Below, one piece after another: positions 46,943-58,907 of a stretch of DNA of 64,000 nucleotides. The number at the start of each line of letters is the position of its first letter. Within the stretch, counting starts at the first letter, position 1. The notes below the pieces were generated by a model. The model saw only the letters and a list, made by a program, of their open reading frames with translations. It was not told where the DNA came from and made no database searches. The stretch lies in the NCBI RefSeq assembly GCF_003369915.1, contig NC_046674.1, positions 23,439,657 to 23,503,656 on the forward strand. Reading direction: 5' to 3'. Source of the DNA: Drosophila miranda (lineage: Eukaryota > Arthropoda > Insecta > Diptera > Drosophilidae). Position numbers and translations under genes: made by a program.

Positions 46943-48028
46943 ATGCGAGGTACTGGCGATTGGCATTGGAGCTCAGAGCGTAGATACTCGTACTGACAGT
47001 TAATTTCGTCTACCATTCCAGGATTGACAAGCTATCTGCATGCCCTGCTGCTGGCTCTCGTACTGCAGCTGAGCAGCCAGACCCAGCTCCTGAACTCTGG
47101 CGACGATGTCTGCCGACTGTTTGCGGATGGCACTAAGCTCCGCAAGCCGGGCGGCTGTAATGAGTGGATTGAGTGTCAGAACCATATCAGCATGACTGGT
47201 GGAACTTGTAGCGGGTCCAAACCATACTTCAAACTTAAGAGTAGCGACTGCGCGAGTTCCGTGGACACCAAATACTGCAACAGTCCGTGCACTAAGAAAA
47301 CAAACGGTTACTTGGGCAGCACCCTCAACTGTGCCAATTGGTATTACTGCGAGGGGGCTACCTTGAAAGGCAGCGGGGTCTGCACCGGCCAGTACTTCGA
47401 CCAGGCGCTGCAGCAGTGCGTTTATGCGGAGAATACTTCGTGCGCCGCCAAATTTGAGTGGTGCGACATCGTGCCCCCAAACGTGCCATTCCTCGACGAG
47501 GAACACTGCAACATGTTCCACACATGCAGCAGTACTTTTTCATTAGTCAACAACACCTGCGATGAGGGAAAGTATTACGATGTGCAAAAGAAGGTATGTG
47601 TGGACAAGAGAGAGGTCGATTGTGGCGAGCATCCCCTGCCAGTGGACGTGTGTGGAACCAACAAGCTGGCTGTGCGCAACAAATTTGTTTCGGATGGTGC
47701 CACCTGCCGAGGATACTTCTACTGCCGGGATCTCGGCTCTGGAAATCCTGATCCCAACCCCGAGCGGCTGCAGTGCGGAGTGGATTATTTCTTCAACCAG
47801 GAGCGACAGGCTTGTATGCCACGCGAAGACCAGAAGTGTGACTGGGATCGCTGTGACGGGCGCGACAGTGGCTTCGAGTTGGCCCAGGTGGAGGGTTGCC
47901 ATAACTACCTATCGTGCACAAATGGCAAAGAAATGAATGTATTGGTGTGTGAAGATGGCGGGTACTTCGATGTGGCAGCCCAGAAGTGTACTCCAACCAT
48001 TAAAAGCTACAGTGTATGCACCAGTTAG
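46943..48028 (+). CDS. Five-domain secreted chitin-binding protein
   Basis: A 7-base first coding exon (46943-46949, ATGCGAG) is spliced in phase 1 to 47022-48028, giving 337 residues starting MRGLTSYLHALLLALVLQL, a signal peptide. Five ChtBD2 domains begin VCRLFADGTKLRKPGGC, PCTKKTNGYLGSTLNC, WCDIVPPNVPFLDEEHC, VCGTNKLAVRNKFVSDGATC and RCDGRDSGFELAQVEGC. There are no Thr-rich linkers, so the domains are tightly packed. This organisation is like the D. melanogaster 68D peritrophin-type genes of about 350 residues (CG6933/CG7290/CG6996 group), though I cannot assign one. A poly(A) signal follows at about 48042. It is the last chitin-binding gene on this side of the cluster. Confidence 0.9.
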
Positions 48029-48061
48029 ATATTGTCATTTCCAATAAACCTATGCTGGAGT

Positions 48062-49478
48062 ACTAATTCTCTTCTTCCCGCCAACTACGTGTGGACCAAT
48101 GGGAATGCTAATTAGAATTTAATATTCTATTTTTCCATCTAAATAAGATAAATAAAGTAACAATGTTTTTGGGGAGAGAACATTTTTGATTTTAATTCTT
48201 GATCATTCTTGGGGTGTTACCTGAGTAGCTAAGGACAGTAGACAGAAGACGAAGACCAGATACGTGTTATTCACTTGTACAACTACAACTTACATCATTT
48301 ACAACCCTAGGAGCTCTTCATCGACCAGAAGAATTCAAGTAATTTATTGTCCATATGGAGCAGGCGAAGCAGGAAGAACCACTCTCCACTACAGAATCTA
48401 TAGCCACCTGGAATTAAGTATACATAAATTATGAATAGTTTAATTAATTATAAAATAAAAAAATATTTAATATTTTTTCTCACATTTATTTATTGCATTG
48501 TATTGATTAGAGGTTTCTGTGTCACTGCCTGCAGACCGTAAAAGTTATATTGAGCTTTCAAACTTTTTTATTGAAGTTCTGTTAAAGCGATGCTAAGTTT
48601 TATAAGGTTGGTGTATTGGATGAAAGCGAATCCTTATAAAAGATATCGTTGATTTTTGTGATGACGTTTTTGTAAGGCTCTACAAAAAATTATTAACATA
48701 TTTAAGAACATTTTATTTGTGGTGCGGATATAGTCATTCTTTATGATTTTGCGTCTTAAATTAGAAGTGTTAAGAATATGTTGCGGAATAAAATAAAGTT
48801 GCGAACTTGGGGGCTTCACATATATTGGTAATAATTGGCATTCAGGTTCCATTTATGGCCGCATTCTAGTGGCGCCATTTAACATTTTACAGCACTTATC
48901 TACATTATCCAACAGTGCGTACCTGACCCTGAACTTAGAACTTGTATGATATACTTTCTTGTTCCATAAAAATTTCAATCAAATCTGGAAGGGTATCCAG
49001 TAGCTGCGGCTTTGTTTGTTGGTATATTTTAATATTCATAGTGCTACAAAGTTATACCTTATAATAACTGTCCTATTCACTACAAAATTGACTACCAAGG
49101 AAATTATATTTTTCAATGGTGTCTTCTTTGTTTGACTTTGCCTCAAGGTTTGTCTAGCATTGTCAGTCCTTACTGTATGTTCCTCCATCAGTTTTTTTTT
49201 GTTTCTGTTTTTTTATACGTCATAGCTTTTCTAATGCAAATTAAATTTTTATTTAATTTTTTCCAATTAGCTAATAGTACAGGAAATAACACGCTTCAAC
49301 GATTAATCGGTCAAAAGCTTGAAATCTTCTAAATCGAAAAATTCATCCCTGAGAGCTGGTTCTCACTCTTTTGAACTTCTGAGTTCCGTGCACGTTAGAG
49401 TGATTCGGCACTTTAGGAGGCTTGGATTTTTTTGCTTGCTATTTATTGTATTACAAATTGAGAGGAAGAATTTTTGAA
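48062..49478. other. AT-rich intergenic region
   Basis: About 1.4 kb without a recognisable gene or element. The promoter of the proteasome gene at 49,479 is expected in its right half, but I see no TATA box. Confidence 0.5.
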
Positions 49479-50702
49479 ATGGCACAGGCTCCAGAAACTC
49501 AAAATGAAAATGCACCAACCGCAAGTTCGGTCATGCTGGGCGAGCGCAATAAGGCCCTGGTTAACTACCGCCGTAAGCTGATGGAGCACCGCCAAACTGA
49601 GGCTCGCCTGAAGGGACTTCGTGACAAGCAAAAGGTGCTGAAGGTCGAATACGAGAAGTCGGAGGGTGACCTGGAGGCACTGCTGAGCGTTGGCCAGATG
49701 CTGGCAGATGTTATCCAGCAGTTGACTCCGGACACCTTCATTGTCAAGTCGTCGAACGGGCCGCGCTACATCGTCGGGTGCAGGCGTCAGATCAACAAAT
49801 CGCACTTAAAGGCTGGCACACGGGTCGCCCTGGATCTTACCACGCTGACCATCATGCGGTACTTGCCACGCGAGGTCGACCCTCTGGTGTACAACATGGT
49901 TCACGAGGATCCAGGCGACGTGAATTACAGCGAAATTGGTGGCCTGGGCGAGCAGATACGGCAGCTCCGCGAAGTAATCGAGCTGCCACTGCTGAACCCG
50001 GAGCTTTTTCTGCGCGTGGGTATCAACCCGCCCAAGGGCTGCCTGCTTTACGGGCCACCTGGAACAGGTAAGACCCTGATGGCACGCGCCATCGCCTCCC
50101 AGATGGACGCCAACTTCCTGAAGGTGGTTTCCTCGGCGATTGTCGACAAGTACATAGGGGAAAGTGCGCGCCTGATACGCGAGATGTTCTCCTATGCCCG
50201 CGACCATCAGCCGTGCATCATATTCATGGATGAAATCGACGCTATTGGAGGGCGCCGCTTCTCGGAGGGGTCCTCCGCCGATCGCGAAATCCAGCGCACT
50301 CTCATGGAGCTGCTCAACCAAATGGATGGCTTCGACTCGCTTGGCCAAGTGAAGATGATTATGGCCACGAATCGTCCGGATACTCTCGACCCGGCCCTTC
50401 TACGTCCAGGCCGCTTGGACCGCAAGCTTGAGATCCCTCTTCCCAATGAAGTGGCACGCATGGACATACTCAAGATACACGCAGGACCGCTCTCCAAGCA
50501 GGGCGTGATAGACTACGAGGCCATTGTAAAGCTCTCCGACACGTTTAACGGTGCCGACCTGCGCAACACTTGCACTGAGGCTGGACTGTTTGCCCTTCGC
50601 GCCGATCGTGAGTTCATTCTGCAGGAGGACTTCATGAAGGCGGTGCGCAAAGTTGCCGGCAACAAGAAGCTGGAATCAAAATTGGACTACAAGCCTATTT
50701 AA
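49479..50702 (+). CDS. Rpt4R: 26S proteasome regulatory ATPase Rpt4-related (testis-type paralogue)
   Basis: Single-exon, 407 residues, the usual Rpt4 length. The ATG at 49479 gives [13 protein letters not shown]; there is no ATG upstream in frame. The order is N-terminal coiled coil (about 20-75), OB fold (about 80-150), then an AAA+ domain with Walker A GPPGTGKT (residues 192-199), Walker B IIFMDEID (247-254) and arginine fingers in LRPGRLDRK. The C-terminus is KLDYKPI, Rpt4-like and without a HbYX motif. Known role: Rpt4 sits in the hexameric ATPase ring of the 19S base, unfolding ubiquitinated proteins in an ATP-dependent way. The lack of introns and the position next to byn and the 68D cluster point to Rpt4R, a retrogene-like copy with testis expression in D. 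melanogaster, rather than to the housekeeping Rpt4. All catalytic motifs are intact. Confidence 0.9.
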   Translation: MAQAPETQNENAPTASSVMLGERNKALVNYRRKLMEHRQTEARLKGLRDKQKVLKVEYEKSEGDLEALLSVGQMLADVIQQLTPDTFIVKSSNGPRYIVGCRRQINKSHLKAGTRVALDLTTLTIMRYLPREVDPLVYNMVHEDPGDVNYSEIGGLGEQIRQLREVIELPLLNPELFLRVGINPPKGCLLYGPPGTGKTLMARAIASQMDANFLKVVSSAIVDKYIGESARLIREMFSYARDHQPCIIFMDEIDAIGGRRFSEGSSADREIQRTLMELLNQMDGFDSLGQVKMIMATNRPDTLDPALLRPGRLDRKLEIPLPNEVARMDILKIHAGPLSKQGVIDYEAIVKLSDTFNGADLRNTCTEAGLFALRADREFILQEDFMKAVRKVAGNKKLESKLDYKPI

Positions 50703-51319
50703 GGACAAAATTGGCAAAATTTTCACCACTCCACGAATTCCAAATTATGTATAGATGAATTAAATATGTCTAATTACCACTAATGTGTAGAGATTTTCAC
50801 TGTAATTTACTTTGTTGTTTTGTGGAATAGTCTGTTCTGTTAAATGAGATTCATTTGCTCTAGGTATGGATGCCCTCTTAATCGATCAGACTCTATGGTC
50901 CGTTTTCCATTTTAGCGCATCTAAAAATTTTATAAGAAGGAATTAACCAGTCTGTAAACCAGACTTCTAATAAATTTGTTATCCTGCTAACAAATGCCTA
51001 CAAATTAGACTTTCAATAAACTCATTCGAATATCACTCGTAGAGCCACAGCTGTTAAGTTATATGATTCTAGTTCGGAAACATACAAATTGAACGTGGCC
51101 ATGACAAATATGCAGTTTGGAAATATTTAATGAAAATTGGCCCCGCCATTGCTGTTCGCGTATGTAAGAGCAAGTATTACACCTCCAATTGTTGGGTCGC
51201 CACTCGCGACAATTTCCGCGAATTTTGCCAACGAACTAAGGAGTTGGGCAGTTTTCATTTCCCCACTTCTGTTGTATCAATTAATTTTATTTTAGTGCCA
51301 GCGAGTGCCAAATGATAAT
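50703..51319. other. Region between convergent Rpt4R and EndoG-like genes
   Basis: Both 3' ends lie here. A poly(A) signal (AATAAA) for Rpt4R is near 50970. There is no other gene. Confidence 0.5.
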
Positions 51320-52610
51320 TCAGTGGACATATTCAATATCTAGTGAACTATCGCTTGATGTGAAATCAAGTCGCTTCCGCTGGTCACCGTCGAAGAACTT
51401 GAGTCCGGCAAAGTGTTCAATATCCCGGACGTCAGCCAGAAAAGAGCGGAGATCTGTTTCAGCGTCGACCTCGGCATTGGGCACCACATAGCCTTCCACA
51501 AAGGGCAAATCATCATCTTGCCTGTGCTCACTGATAATGACCTTAAAAAAGTGGGTGGGCACTGCGACTGTATTCATACCCATCACATGGTGACGGATGG
51601 CCCAGTTCCTGAAGGTGATGCGTTGTGGCATGAACATGGGACCGGTGTATACGTACACCGAGCCCGACTTGAGTGCCAGCTCGCGGACATAGTGCTCCAG
51701 ACGCAACCAGACATTATTTTTAAGGGCCCGACTGATTGGCACTATGTTGGGGAATTTGTACGCCTCGGTGAACATTGCTATGTCGCACTTGTAGTTCTGG
51801 GGCGACGCCATGTGGCCCCCCACCCACTCGGAATTTCGAAAGTCGCGCATATTCGCACTGAACATGGTCGGAATACTAGCATCGGGTATGTATTCGTTGG
51901 GCTTTTCCAGGGTCTGTGGATCTCTGTAGGTCAGGCATTCGCCTTTCAGATGCTCACAGACCCAATGGGCGATGCGATTGCGTCTATCGTACGAGACCAC
52001 AAAGTTCTTATAGACATGTATCTCGTCCATTCCAGGAAAGCCGTACTTCATAATGCTGGCTACATGTGATATCTCCTTGTATTGAGGCTGTTCAGCTCCT
52101 ATTGAAAAGGTCATGAACATGATCTGTATAGGTTCGAATTGGGAATTAAATTATTTCTGGACAGATGGTTTACAACTCTTAAAGCACTCACCACGTGGTT
52201 TACTTGGCTACGGCTCCAAAGAATGAATTGCTCAAACAGAGACATACTGCCAGTATCGGGTGATAATTCGATTTTCGACGATTCAGTTTCGCTCCCCGCG
52301 AAGGAACTCCCGCTCATTGTGCTCACCGAATTCTGTGTTGGCTGTAATGCAGCTGGAGCTGGGGATGTTATCCCTAGAAACGATAGCTACAGATAGAATT
52401 AGGGATTTTTGCTTCCGCAGTGGTTGAGTCAAATCAATCATTCATTCATACCGATTTGAATATCTTACGGCGGCTCTGGTACACATACGCATCGCTGACC
52501 ATCGTATTGTTTAGCTTTCGATATGATATGTCCTGCTGCGCGAGGGCTCCGACTAGAAAACCTACCGCGCCGGACACAGCAATCAACGGAAAAAGAGTAT
52601 AGATTGGCAT
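51320..52610 (-). CDS. EndoG-like DNA/RNA non-specific nuclease (Tengl family)
   Basis: Three exons, 52452-52610, 52192-52386 and 51320-52123, all phase 0, give 385 residues. Residues 4-25 (YTLFPLIAVSGAVGFLVG) form a hydrophobic anchor or mitochondrial import segment. Residues 54-110 are a Ser-rich linker. From about residue 125 the EndoG fold follows: IMKYGFPGMDEIHVY, SYDRRNRIAHWVCEHL, the active-site region WVGGHMASPQNY and the metal-binding NNVWLRLE. Known role of the family: a mitochondrial Mg-dependent endonuclease that cleaves DNA and RNA. The usual DRGH motif is VGGH here: the catalytic His is present but the Asp-Arg pair is lost, so activity may be altered. D. melanogaster has four testis EndoG-like genes (Tengl1-4); I cannot tell which one this is. 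Confidence 0.83.
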
Positions 52611-53365
52611 CTTTTGAATTTAATTCAATTTCGATTCAATTCCGAATTCAGGCACATCAAATGGTGATTCAACAAATAATTTTGCGGATGAAGGGCACTA
52701 CGTTTCCGTTGGACTTGGCAGTTTTATCTCCTCAATCCAACATCTGCTGGCACTAAATACATTGAAATATACAACAAAATCAAATAATATAAATTAATTT
52801 ATGTACAGATGAATTTTTACTTTGACATTTTGATCAAAACAGTTGAAGCGAAGAAAAACTATTACTCGAGTGATGACAATTTCCGTAATTTTGAGATGGT
52901 AAAATATTATATATCGATACACATCAAATGCATAGCTTAGTATCGATTATTAGTGTGCAAGTTTTGCACGCAGTTTCAAAAAATAAATGGCAAAACATAG
53001 CTTCATATATATGTATATCTCTCCATTATGTAAACCGTTTTGGGTCGTCGCCCCATATATTACTTTGGGTAGTCTCCCGATATTTTATTATCGCCCATCG
53101 GCATCCCTCATTCGGAGGGAGCCGATGACTGGCGCATTCTCTCCCTCTCTCTATCTCTTTCTCTCCCTCTCTCACTCTGTCTTTTCGCAAAAACAATGAA
53201 TTGATTTGTTGGTTAATTCGGGGAGGGGCAATCTCTCCGCGATCTCTCTTCATTTTCCTCGCATTTGTCATGAGAGAGGGGAAAAGCATAGTGAAAAAGA
53301 GAGGAACCGCGAGCTCTTGTTATGTTTTACTGTTATCTCTCTTTTATCTTTCAAACCAACAGAAC
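52611..53365. other. Intergenic, AT-rich then pyrimidine-rich, with a strong hairpin
   Basis: There is no gene. At 53096-53127 an inverted repeat can form a hairpin: CATCGGC plus CCCTC pair with GAGGG plus GCCGATG around a five-base loop. A TCTCCCTCTCTC tract follows at about 53140-53185. These may be the outer part of the DINE-1 copy at 53366. Confidence 0.45.
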
Positions 53366-53690
53366 CCGTTATATCTCGTACCCCTCGGACAGGGGAACGC
53401 ACTGCACGATTAAGAGTGAGAGATAATGAGTAAGCGCGTGCAGGGGGCAGCGTAGCCACTGTATGCACTTGTAACAGTGTTACAGTATCACAGGAGTCTG
53501 AATACAAAAATGGGTTGCTCTATAGCTCTAGTTTCTATAGTCTCTGAGATCTAGGCGCTCATTAAGACGGACGGATAGACGGTCAGTCAGACATTGCTAC
53601 AGCGACTCGGCTATTGATACTGATCATATACTATGTACATATACATATGTATGTACTTTATGGCGTCGGAGACCACATAACTAATATATC
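53366..53690 (-). mobile_element. DINE-1/INE-1 copy, reverse orientation
   Basis: Reverse-complement text matches the copy at 9087-9582: ACTTTATGGCGTCGGAGACC, CGACTCGGCTATTGATACTG, and TAGTCTCTGAGATCTAGGCG. It is diverged and the ends are not clean. Confidence 0.65.
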
Positions 53691-55190
53691 CCTAAACTCT
53701 TCCACTGCCGTGTATGTATAAAATCCAGAACTAGCTATAAACTTGCTCCTAGCTCCCAAGTGAGAGTTGCTGAAGGAAAAACTAAGTAATTTATGGTAAT
53801 TGCTTCTGCTCTCACTTTTACCCTGCGCTAGAGGGTTTCTACGGCTGAACTGAATGTCCTTAAAAATATAAATAATTTGGTCTTCTATTTATATTGTTAC
53901 CATAACCCCGGTCCCAGTCCGGAGGCTGTCTAGTGGGTGAAATGAATCGACATCACGCGCTTAAACGGGTAAGGGTAAACCTTGAGTGAAGCCAAATCCC
54001 GAACAGGCAACCACTGCCTTAAAAGTATCTGGGTCGGGATTTTTTGAGGATGGGTCTGGGAGGAGGCACACAAAAAGCTGAAATATTAAGTTTTCGGAAA
54101 ACGAAACTGGATTTCTATTCAATAAGTTTTCCAGCTGGCCCTCTGCAGGCTGCTGGTATGCGGTCGGGCCCAGCGCTGTCTCGGAAGCATGCTCTCGATT
54201 TTTGTTGCGGACACAACATGCGGCGCAGATTCGGCAGGCGCCTGCCGGTTAAGGCCAAACTTTGCCCCTCAGACAGACCGACTGAGCGACAGCAGATGCC
54301 AAGCTATCCTGGCAATGAAGTCCTTCGAATTTGCTCCAGTGGCTCCTGTGTCTCCACGAAAGAAATTAAACGCAGCGCTGCAACAGACGGTGAGGCTTAT
54401 GGAATGGGGCAGCTTGTTGCAACTTTGCCTGGTGCGTGGTTTTCTGTTGTTTTCTGGATCTCTCTGTGTTAGAGATTGCCATCGGGTCAGATGTTCCTGG
54501 TAAAATTGCGGCCTGACTTTTGCTCAAAACTTGCATGCAGCGTCAAACGATGTATGTACATTGAGGGTTAGGATTACAGATGGATGGTTTCTGATTTTAT
54601 TTCGAGCAACACAGTAAGACAGCTCAATCTAAATGGCTCTTGGTTTTTTTTAGCTTTTGGATATTTCATAATCACATGGTTTTTGTAATTGGGAAATCTA
54701 CCGATTTTCACTGAGGCAATTGGCACAAGATTTATCTACGAGTACTTATCGTTTGAATCCATTCGAAAAAGGGGTTTTAATGGTTTAAACTTGAGTCCTT
54801 GACGTTAATCCGAATTTGGTAATTACTCTGCCTATAATAATTATTTGCTGCCTAGTGAATTCAATTGCATTGTGTAATCCGCAGATTTGTATTTGTGTTT
54901 TATTTTATTGCATGTACTTTCATATTTCATATTTATTATGTTTGCACAGTCCGCATATTATAATAAACACATGATTGTTTATTTGTGTTTAATTAAACAG
55001 ACAGAAAAAAAACCTGCGGGAACGTTGTGAGCCGCGGCAAGTGCCGAGGCTCTACTTTATGTTATGCCAGGTACTCAGTCAGTATTAAGTGAGCTTATGA
55101 TTTATGAAATTTATACAATATATTGTATTTGGCGTTGTGTATATTGGAATACCTTTGGCCGTTTGGTAGACTTTTATATATTCGATTTTA
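53691..55190. other. Intergenic region
   Basis: About 1.5 kb with a moderately GC-rich part at about 53900-54520 and AT-rich remainder. A short open frame at 54044-54472 has no signal, domain or splice support, and I do not call it. It may contain regulatory DNA of the flanking genes. Confidence 0.4.
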
Positions 55191-55350
55191 TTCTCACACC
55201 CGCACCAGCCGTTTGTTTCTGCTTCGCTCCACCAGAGGGCACACACTGCACGAGGAGAGTGTGTGTGAGAGTGAGAACAAGTATATGCGTGGCTATGCTA
55301 TCGTAGGCTACCAATGTAATATACCCTTATACTCTTCGAGTACCGGGTAG
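55191..55350 (-). mobile_element. DINE-1 terminal fragment
   Basis: It ends in ATACTCTTCGAGTACCGGGT, the terminal inverted-repeat text of this family, after a GAGAGTGTGTGTGAGAGTG tract. Internally deleted. Confidence 0.5.
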
Positions 55351-56129
55351 AAAAACATAAATTTTTCTGGAGGGTGCACGTGTACTGGTCTGGGGCTATG
55401 ATCGGGTTGAGGATTAGAAATAACATTAATTGCACAGAGTAAATACTTCCAGATTCCGCAGATGGGTCCGGGTGAGACCAACCAAAATATAAGTAAATAA
55501 AAAACAAATTTTCATTTAATTCTGTCCCTATTTTTTTTTCTAAATTTATTGAAACTTATAAATTTTAAATTTAATTTAATATTTTGTATTGTCTTCTATA
55601 AGAAAGAAAGAACGATGATTCATTATAAAAGTCAGAGCTTGTTGGGTTTCATTTATCTGAAGAATGTATTGCGTTCTTGCATTGTTTAACATGCCTCATA
55701 GAAATTATGTGGCTGGCATAGTATTTGCACATTGCCCGATCTGCATATAATGCAAATTAGAGGGCCAGCCTGCATTTCATTAACACGATTCGGGGGAATG
55801 CAGATGCAGCCAGCAGCAGAAATATAAGCAACATTCCACTCCACCTCCACTCATCCAGGTGGATGGCCGTACATCAAGATGAAGGATGAGCGCACTCCGG
55901 AGGATATATGTGGCACATGTGCAAGTGCTACACATGCTGCACACAGAAGTGTGGCCGTGCCTGCTAGTGCTAACTGGTGTCAGCCATGGGGATGCTGAGG
56001 TTAACAAAAATGGCAACGGCATCATTCTGGCGACTGCGAAATTGCCTTGGATGCTAAATGAATGCAGTTGAATATTTCACTGTCGCTCCGTCACCCCATC
56101 ATCCCATCCACATCCGGCTCGAACTCTTC

Positions 56130-56172
56130 TCCGGAGAGCAGTAACATTAACATTAACATTAAAATCAACATT
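56130..56172. repeat. Hexanucleotide microsatellite
   Basis: Imperfect (ACATTA)n, about six units. Confidence 0.7.
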
Positions 56173-56511
56173 AACAGTGAAATATTCTGGAGAGGCTCAA
56201 CAAGCGTTAACATTGCGACCCACTGCCTTAGTTCGGCGCAAATGTTACGGCAGGTCACTTACGTTCCACATTGGTATCCACACTCAATTTGGCATCCACA
56301 GCTGTTGCTGATGCTGTTATCCTGCTGTTAGCCTGTCGTCCTGCCGCTATAAAGCACCAGACTGACTCCTGGCCGGGCTCATTCCGCTGATAGCCTCGTG
56401 AGGCAACGGTAACTGGTTTTGCGCGACCGCGAGCGACGCGCGGCATGTGAATGCGGAAAGGCGAATGCGAGATTCGGCGGAAACTGCGAATCTTTCCGGG
56501 CGCTGCAAGCC

Positions 56512-57939
56512 ATGACTTCCGGGGAGTGGGACCTGCGGGCGCTGAAGGCGCTCGAGGAGGAGGAGCAGCGCGAGTTCCTGGCCCTCAGCCAGAGGAATCT
56601 GTTTGAGCCATCTGATGTCGGTGCCAGTGCCGGTGTCGGTGCCAGCGCCAAGCCAGCCCTGACCTACGCCCAGCTGCATCCACATCTGCTCAAGCTCCCC
56701 ACCATCGACGAGTGTCAGCTGATTGCCGCCAAGCACCAGTCCGGTGGACGACACGGTAGCCTGGCCGGACTACGCTTCACGCGCGCCCTCTCCCTCTCCG
56801 CGCACTCGCTGTCCCCAAGGGGCGGAGGCGGGGGCTTCGGTAAGAAACTGAGAGCACGCCTCGTTGGCGCCAAATCCAGCGGATCTCTATCGCCCTCGCG
56901 CCACTCCCACAGTTACAGTGTATCGCCAGTCTACACCCCGCCCCCCATGCGTCGCTGTGCCACGCTGCATCACACTCAGCCGGTACGGAAGACGTTCAAG
57001 AACCTGCAACAGCTGCAGGACCGCAAGCGGCAGGCCAACCAGAGCGCAACGCCTCCCCTGGCGTTGCCAGGCCAGCTGCAGCGGATTGCGGGCACGGGCA
57101 AGACCTACTGGAAGTACGGAGCCAACTCCACGGCCGCCTCCATAATCGGGCAGCGCACTCGACGCCAGCAACAGCACGGTACCGAGCCTCCTGTCGAGTC
57201 GAACGCCGCCTCGGATCTCGATCTCAATACGGAACAGCTGGAGTCGGATGCTCTTGACAGTGCCACAGAGACGGGCTCCTGCAGCGTGCCCCTGCCAGCG
57301 GCGGACTCCAACGAGATGCTTCGGCTGATGCTGAGCGCTGCGAGTTCGGCGGTAACAGTGACTCCCACGGCCGCAGCAGCAGCAGCAGCAACTGGTGGCC
57401 CAGCCCCAGTAGCAGCTCCGCTCAGGCGATACCAGCCTATCGGCGACGTTGAGGAGGAAACTGTTGCTTACGAAGCTTTCCACAAGCCCAAAAGCTTCGA
57501 GCGTGGCGCGCTTATACGCGGTGGCAGCCTAACAGTGGAAGAGAGCAACAACAACAGTCCCCGCAACAGCCCGGGCCAAGCAATGCAATCCACACTGGCA
57601 GGCGGACTGGTAGGCAGCCGTAGGATATTCAAGTCCGCCTCCCTCGACTGGCCGGGCGAACCCCAGACCCACCCACAGGTACAGCAACAGATTAACGGCC
57701 TGACCACAAATCCGCTCGAGATTGTGGACCAGCAGACAATGGAGGCTCGTTACAAGCAGCGGGAGTGGGAGCACATCCACCACCATCACCAGCACCAGCT
57801 AGACGCCTCTCTCGGCCTCGGCCTCGGTGTGGGTCTGCCGGGGGGCAACACTATAATGGACGATGAGCTGGAGCAGCACATCAAGCACTGTTCGTGCTCC
57901 TGCAATCACATGGGCTATGGCAACTCGATGGACTATCAG
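56512..57939 (+). CDS. First coding exon of an unrecognised gene beside byn
   Basis: The ATG at 56512 starts MTSGEWDLRALKALEEEEQR. The frame is open for 476 codons to a strong donor CAG/GTGAGT at 57939, with Drosophila-like GC-rich codon use. If unspliced it would stop at 58005 (497 residues). The product has a charged N-terminal helix (LKALEEEEQREFLALSQ), an LTYAQLHPHLLKLPT segment, Ser/Arg-rich phosphorylatable stretches (SRHSHSYSVSP, SFERGALIRGGSLTVEES, SASLDW), a poly-Ala run, a His-rich stretch (HIHHHHQHQ) and a Cys/His patch near the end (HIKHCSCSCNHMGYG). There is no signal peptide or membrane segment, so it is probably a cytoplasmic or membrane-cortex protein. Phospho-motifs of the RSxS kind suggest 14-3-3 binding. 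I do not recognise a family. The next exon was not found before byn, which lies on the opposite strand. Confidence 0.7.
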
Positions 57940-58907
57940 GTGAGTGGAAGCGAAGCCCAGAACCTGGATTTAATAGCTTCGAAAAAACCTTCATCCGACT
58001 ACTGATGGGAATCGAATTTAACTGGGAATAGTACACGATATTTGCGGTAAACATAAGCATGTATGTAAATGCTCTATTCACCTTTGCGAAAGAGTATTTT
58101 AAGTTCCATCCAGCCCCCTTACTAATGCCGTGCAGCTGCTGCAGTTGCCGCTCTTCACGTGCGCACTCTCCGGCAAATGATTCCGGCATGTAATTTTAAT
58201 TGCGCTTCTTCAACCAAACGGCGTGTCCGGCTTTACAGCTCCCACACCTCTTACAATTCCTAATGCTTTCATATAAGTTGAAGCTAAACTGATTACCATC
58301 ATGGCTCTTTGTGAGGGAATTCCAGAGTTCATGACTGGCAGAGGGAGAGATTGCTGCTTGCAGATCAACTTGGGGCTGCCCTATGCTCTGCTGCTGCAGG
58401 ATGCAACTGCGTCAAGTGCCCCATTGTTGTGATGGGGAGGCATCCAGGTTGGCGAGAACTTTTTCCAAGTAATTGAATACTCCTCCGAGTCGAACAAAGA
58501 GCCAGCAGGTATCTCCCTCTTTTCCTTTTCCAACTATAGTTGGGGCATTCTTACACTCTTCATTGTCCGACTTTTAGTTTAAAAGCTGTCAATTCAGATA
58601 CGGGACCGCCTGTTGTGATTCGCCGATCTTTTCTTCCTTAAAGATTCTGTACTAATATGCACTGGGTTCATGCACAAAGGAGGTATACACAGATGGTTAT
58701 TCAGACATTTAAAGATAGTACTTTGATTAGGCTTTATAGGAAAAAAAAAATGTTTACATCGTAAGTAAATCTACAATAAGAGTGGGCTTGGGATATGCAT
58801 TAGGGACTGATAGAGTATAACTTTTAAATCTAATACGATTGAATATCCATTGGGGGGGGTCATGCGTCTAAAGGCTGGGACTGTGCGTCTGCTTCTGCGA
58901 CTCCCAA
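57940..58907. other. Intron of the 56,512 gene and 3' region of byn
   Basis: About 1 kb with no coding exon that I can support on either strand. The byn 3' UTR should occupy its right end. Confidence 0.45.

Noticed and set aside
49422-49478. N-terminal extension of Rpt4R
   Set aside because: It would need a TTG start. The Rpt4-like N-terminus begins at the ATG at 49479.
54044-54503. Overlapping open frames of 142 and 104 codons
   Set aside because: They have no signal peptide, domain, promoter or splice support, and the two frames compete over the same bases.
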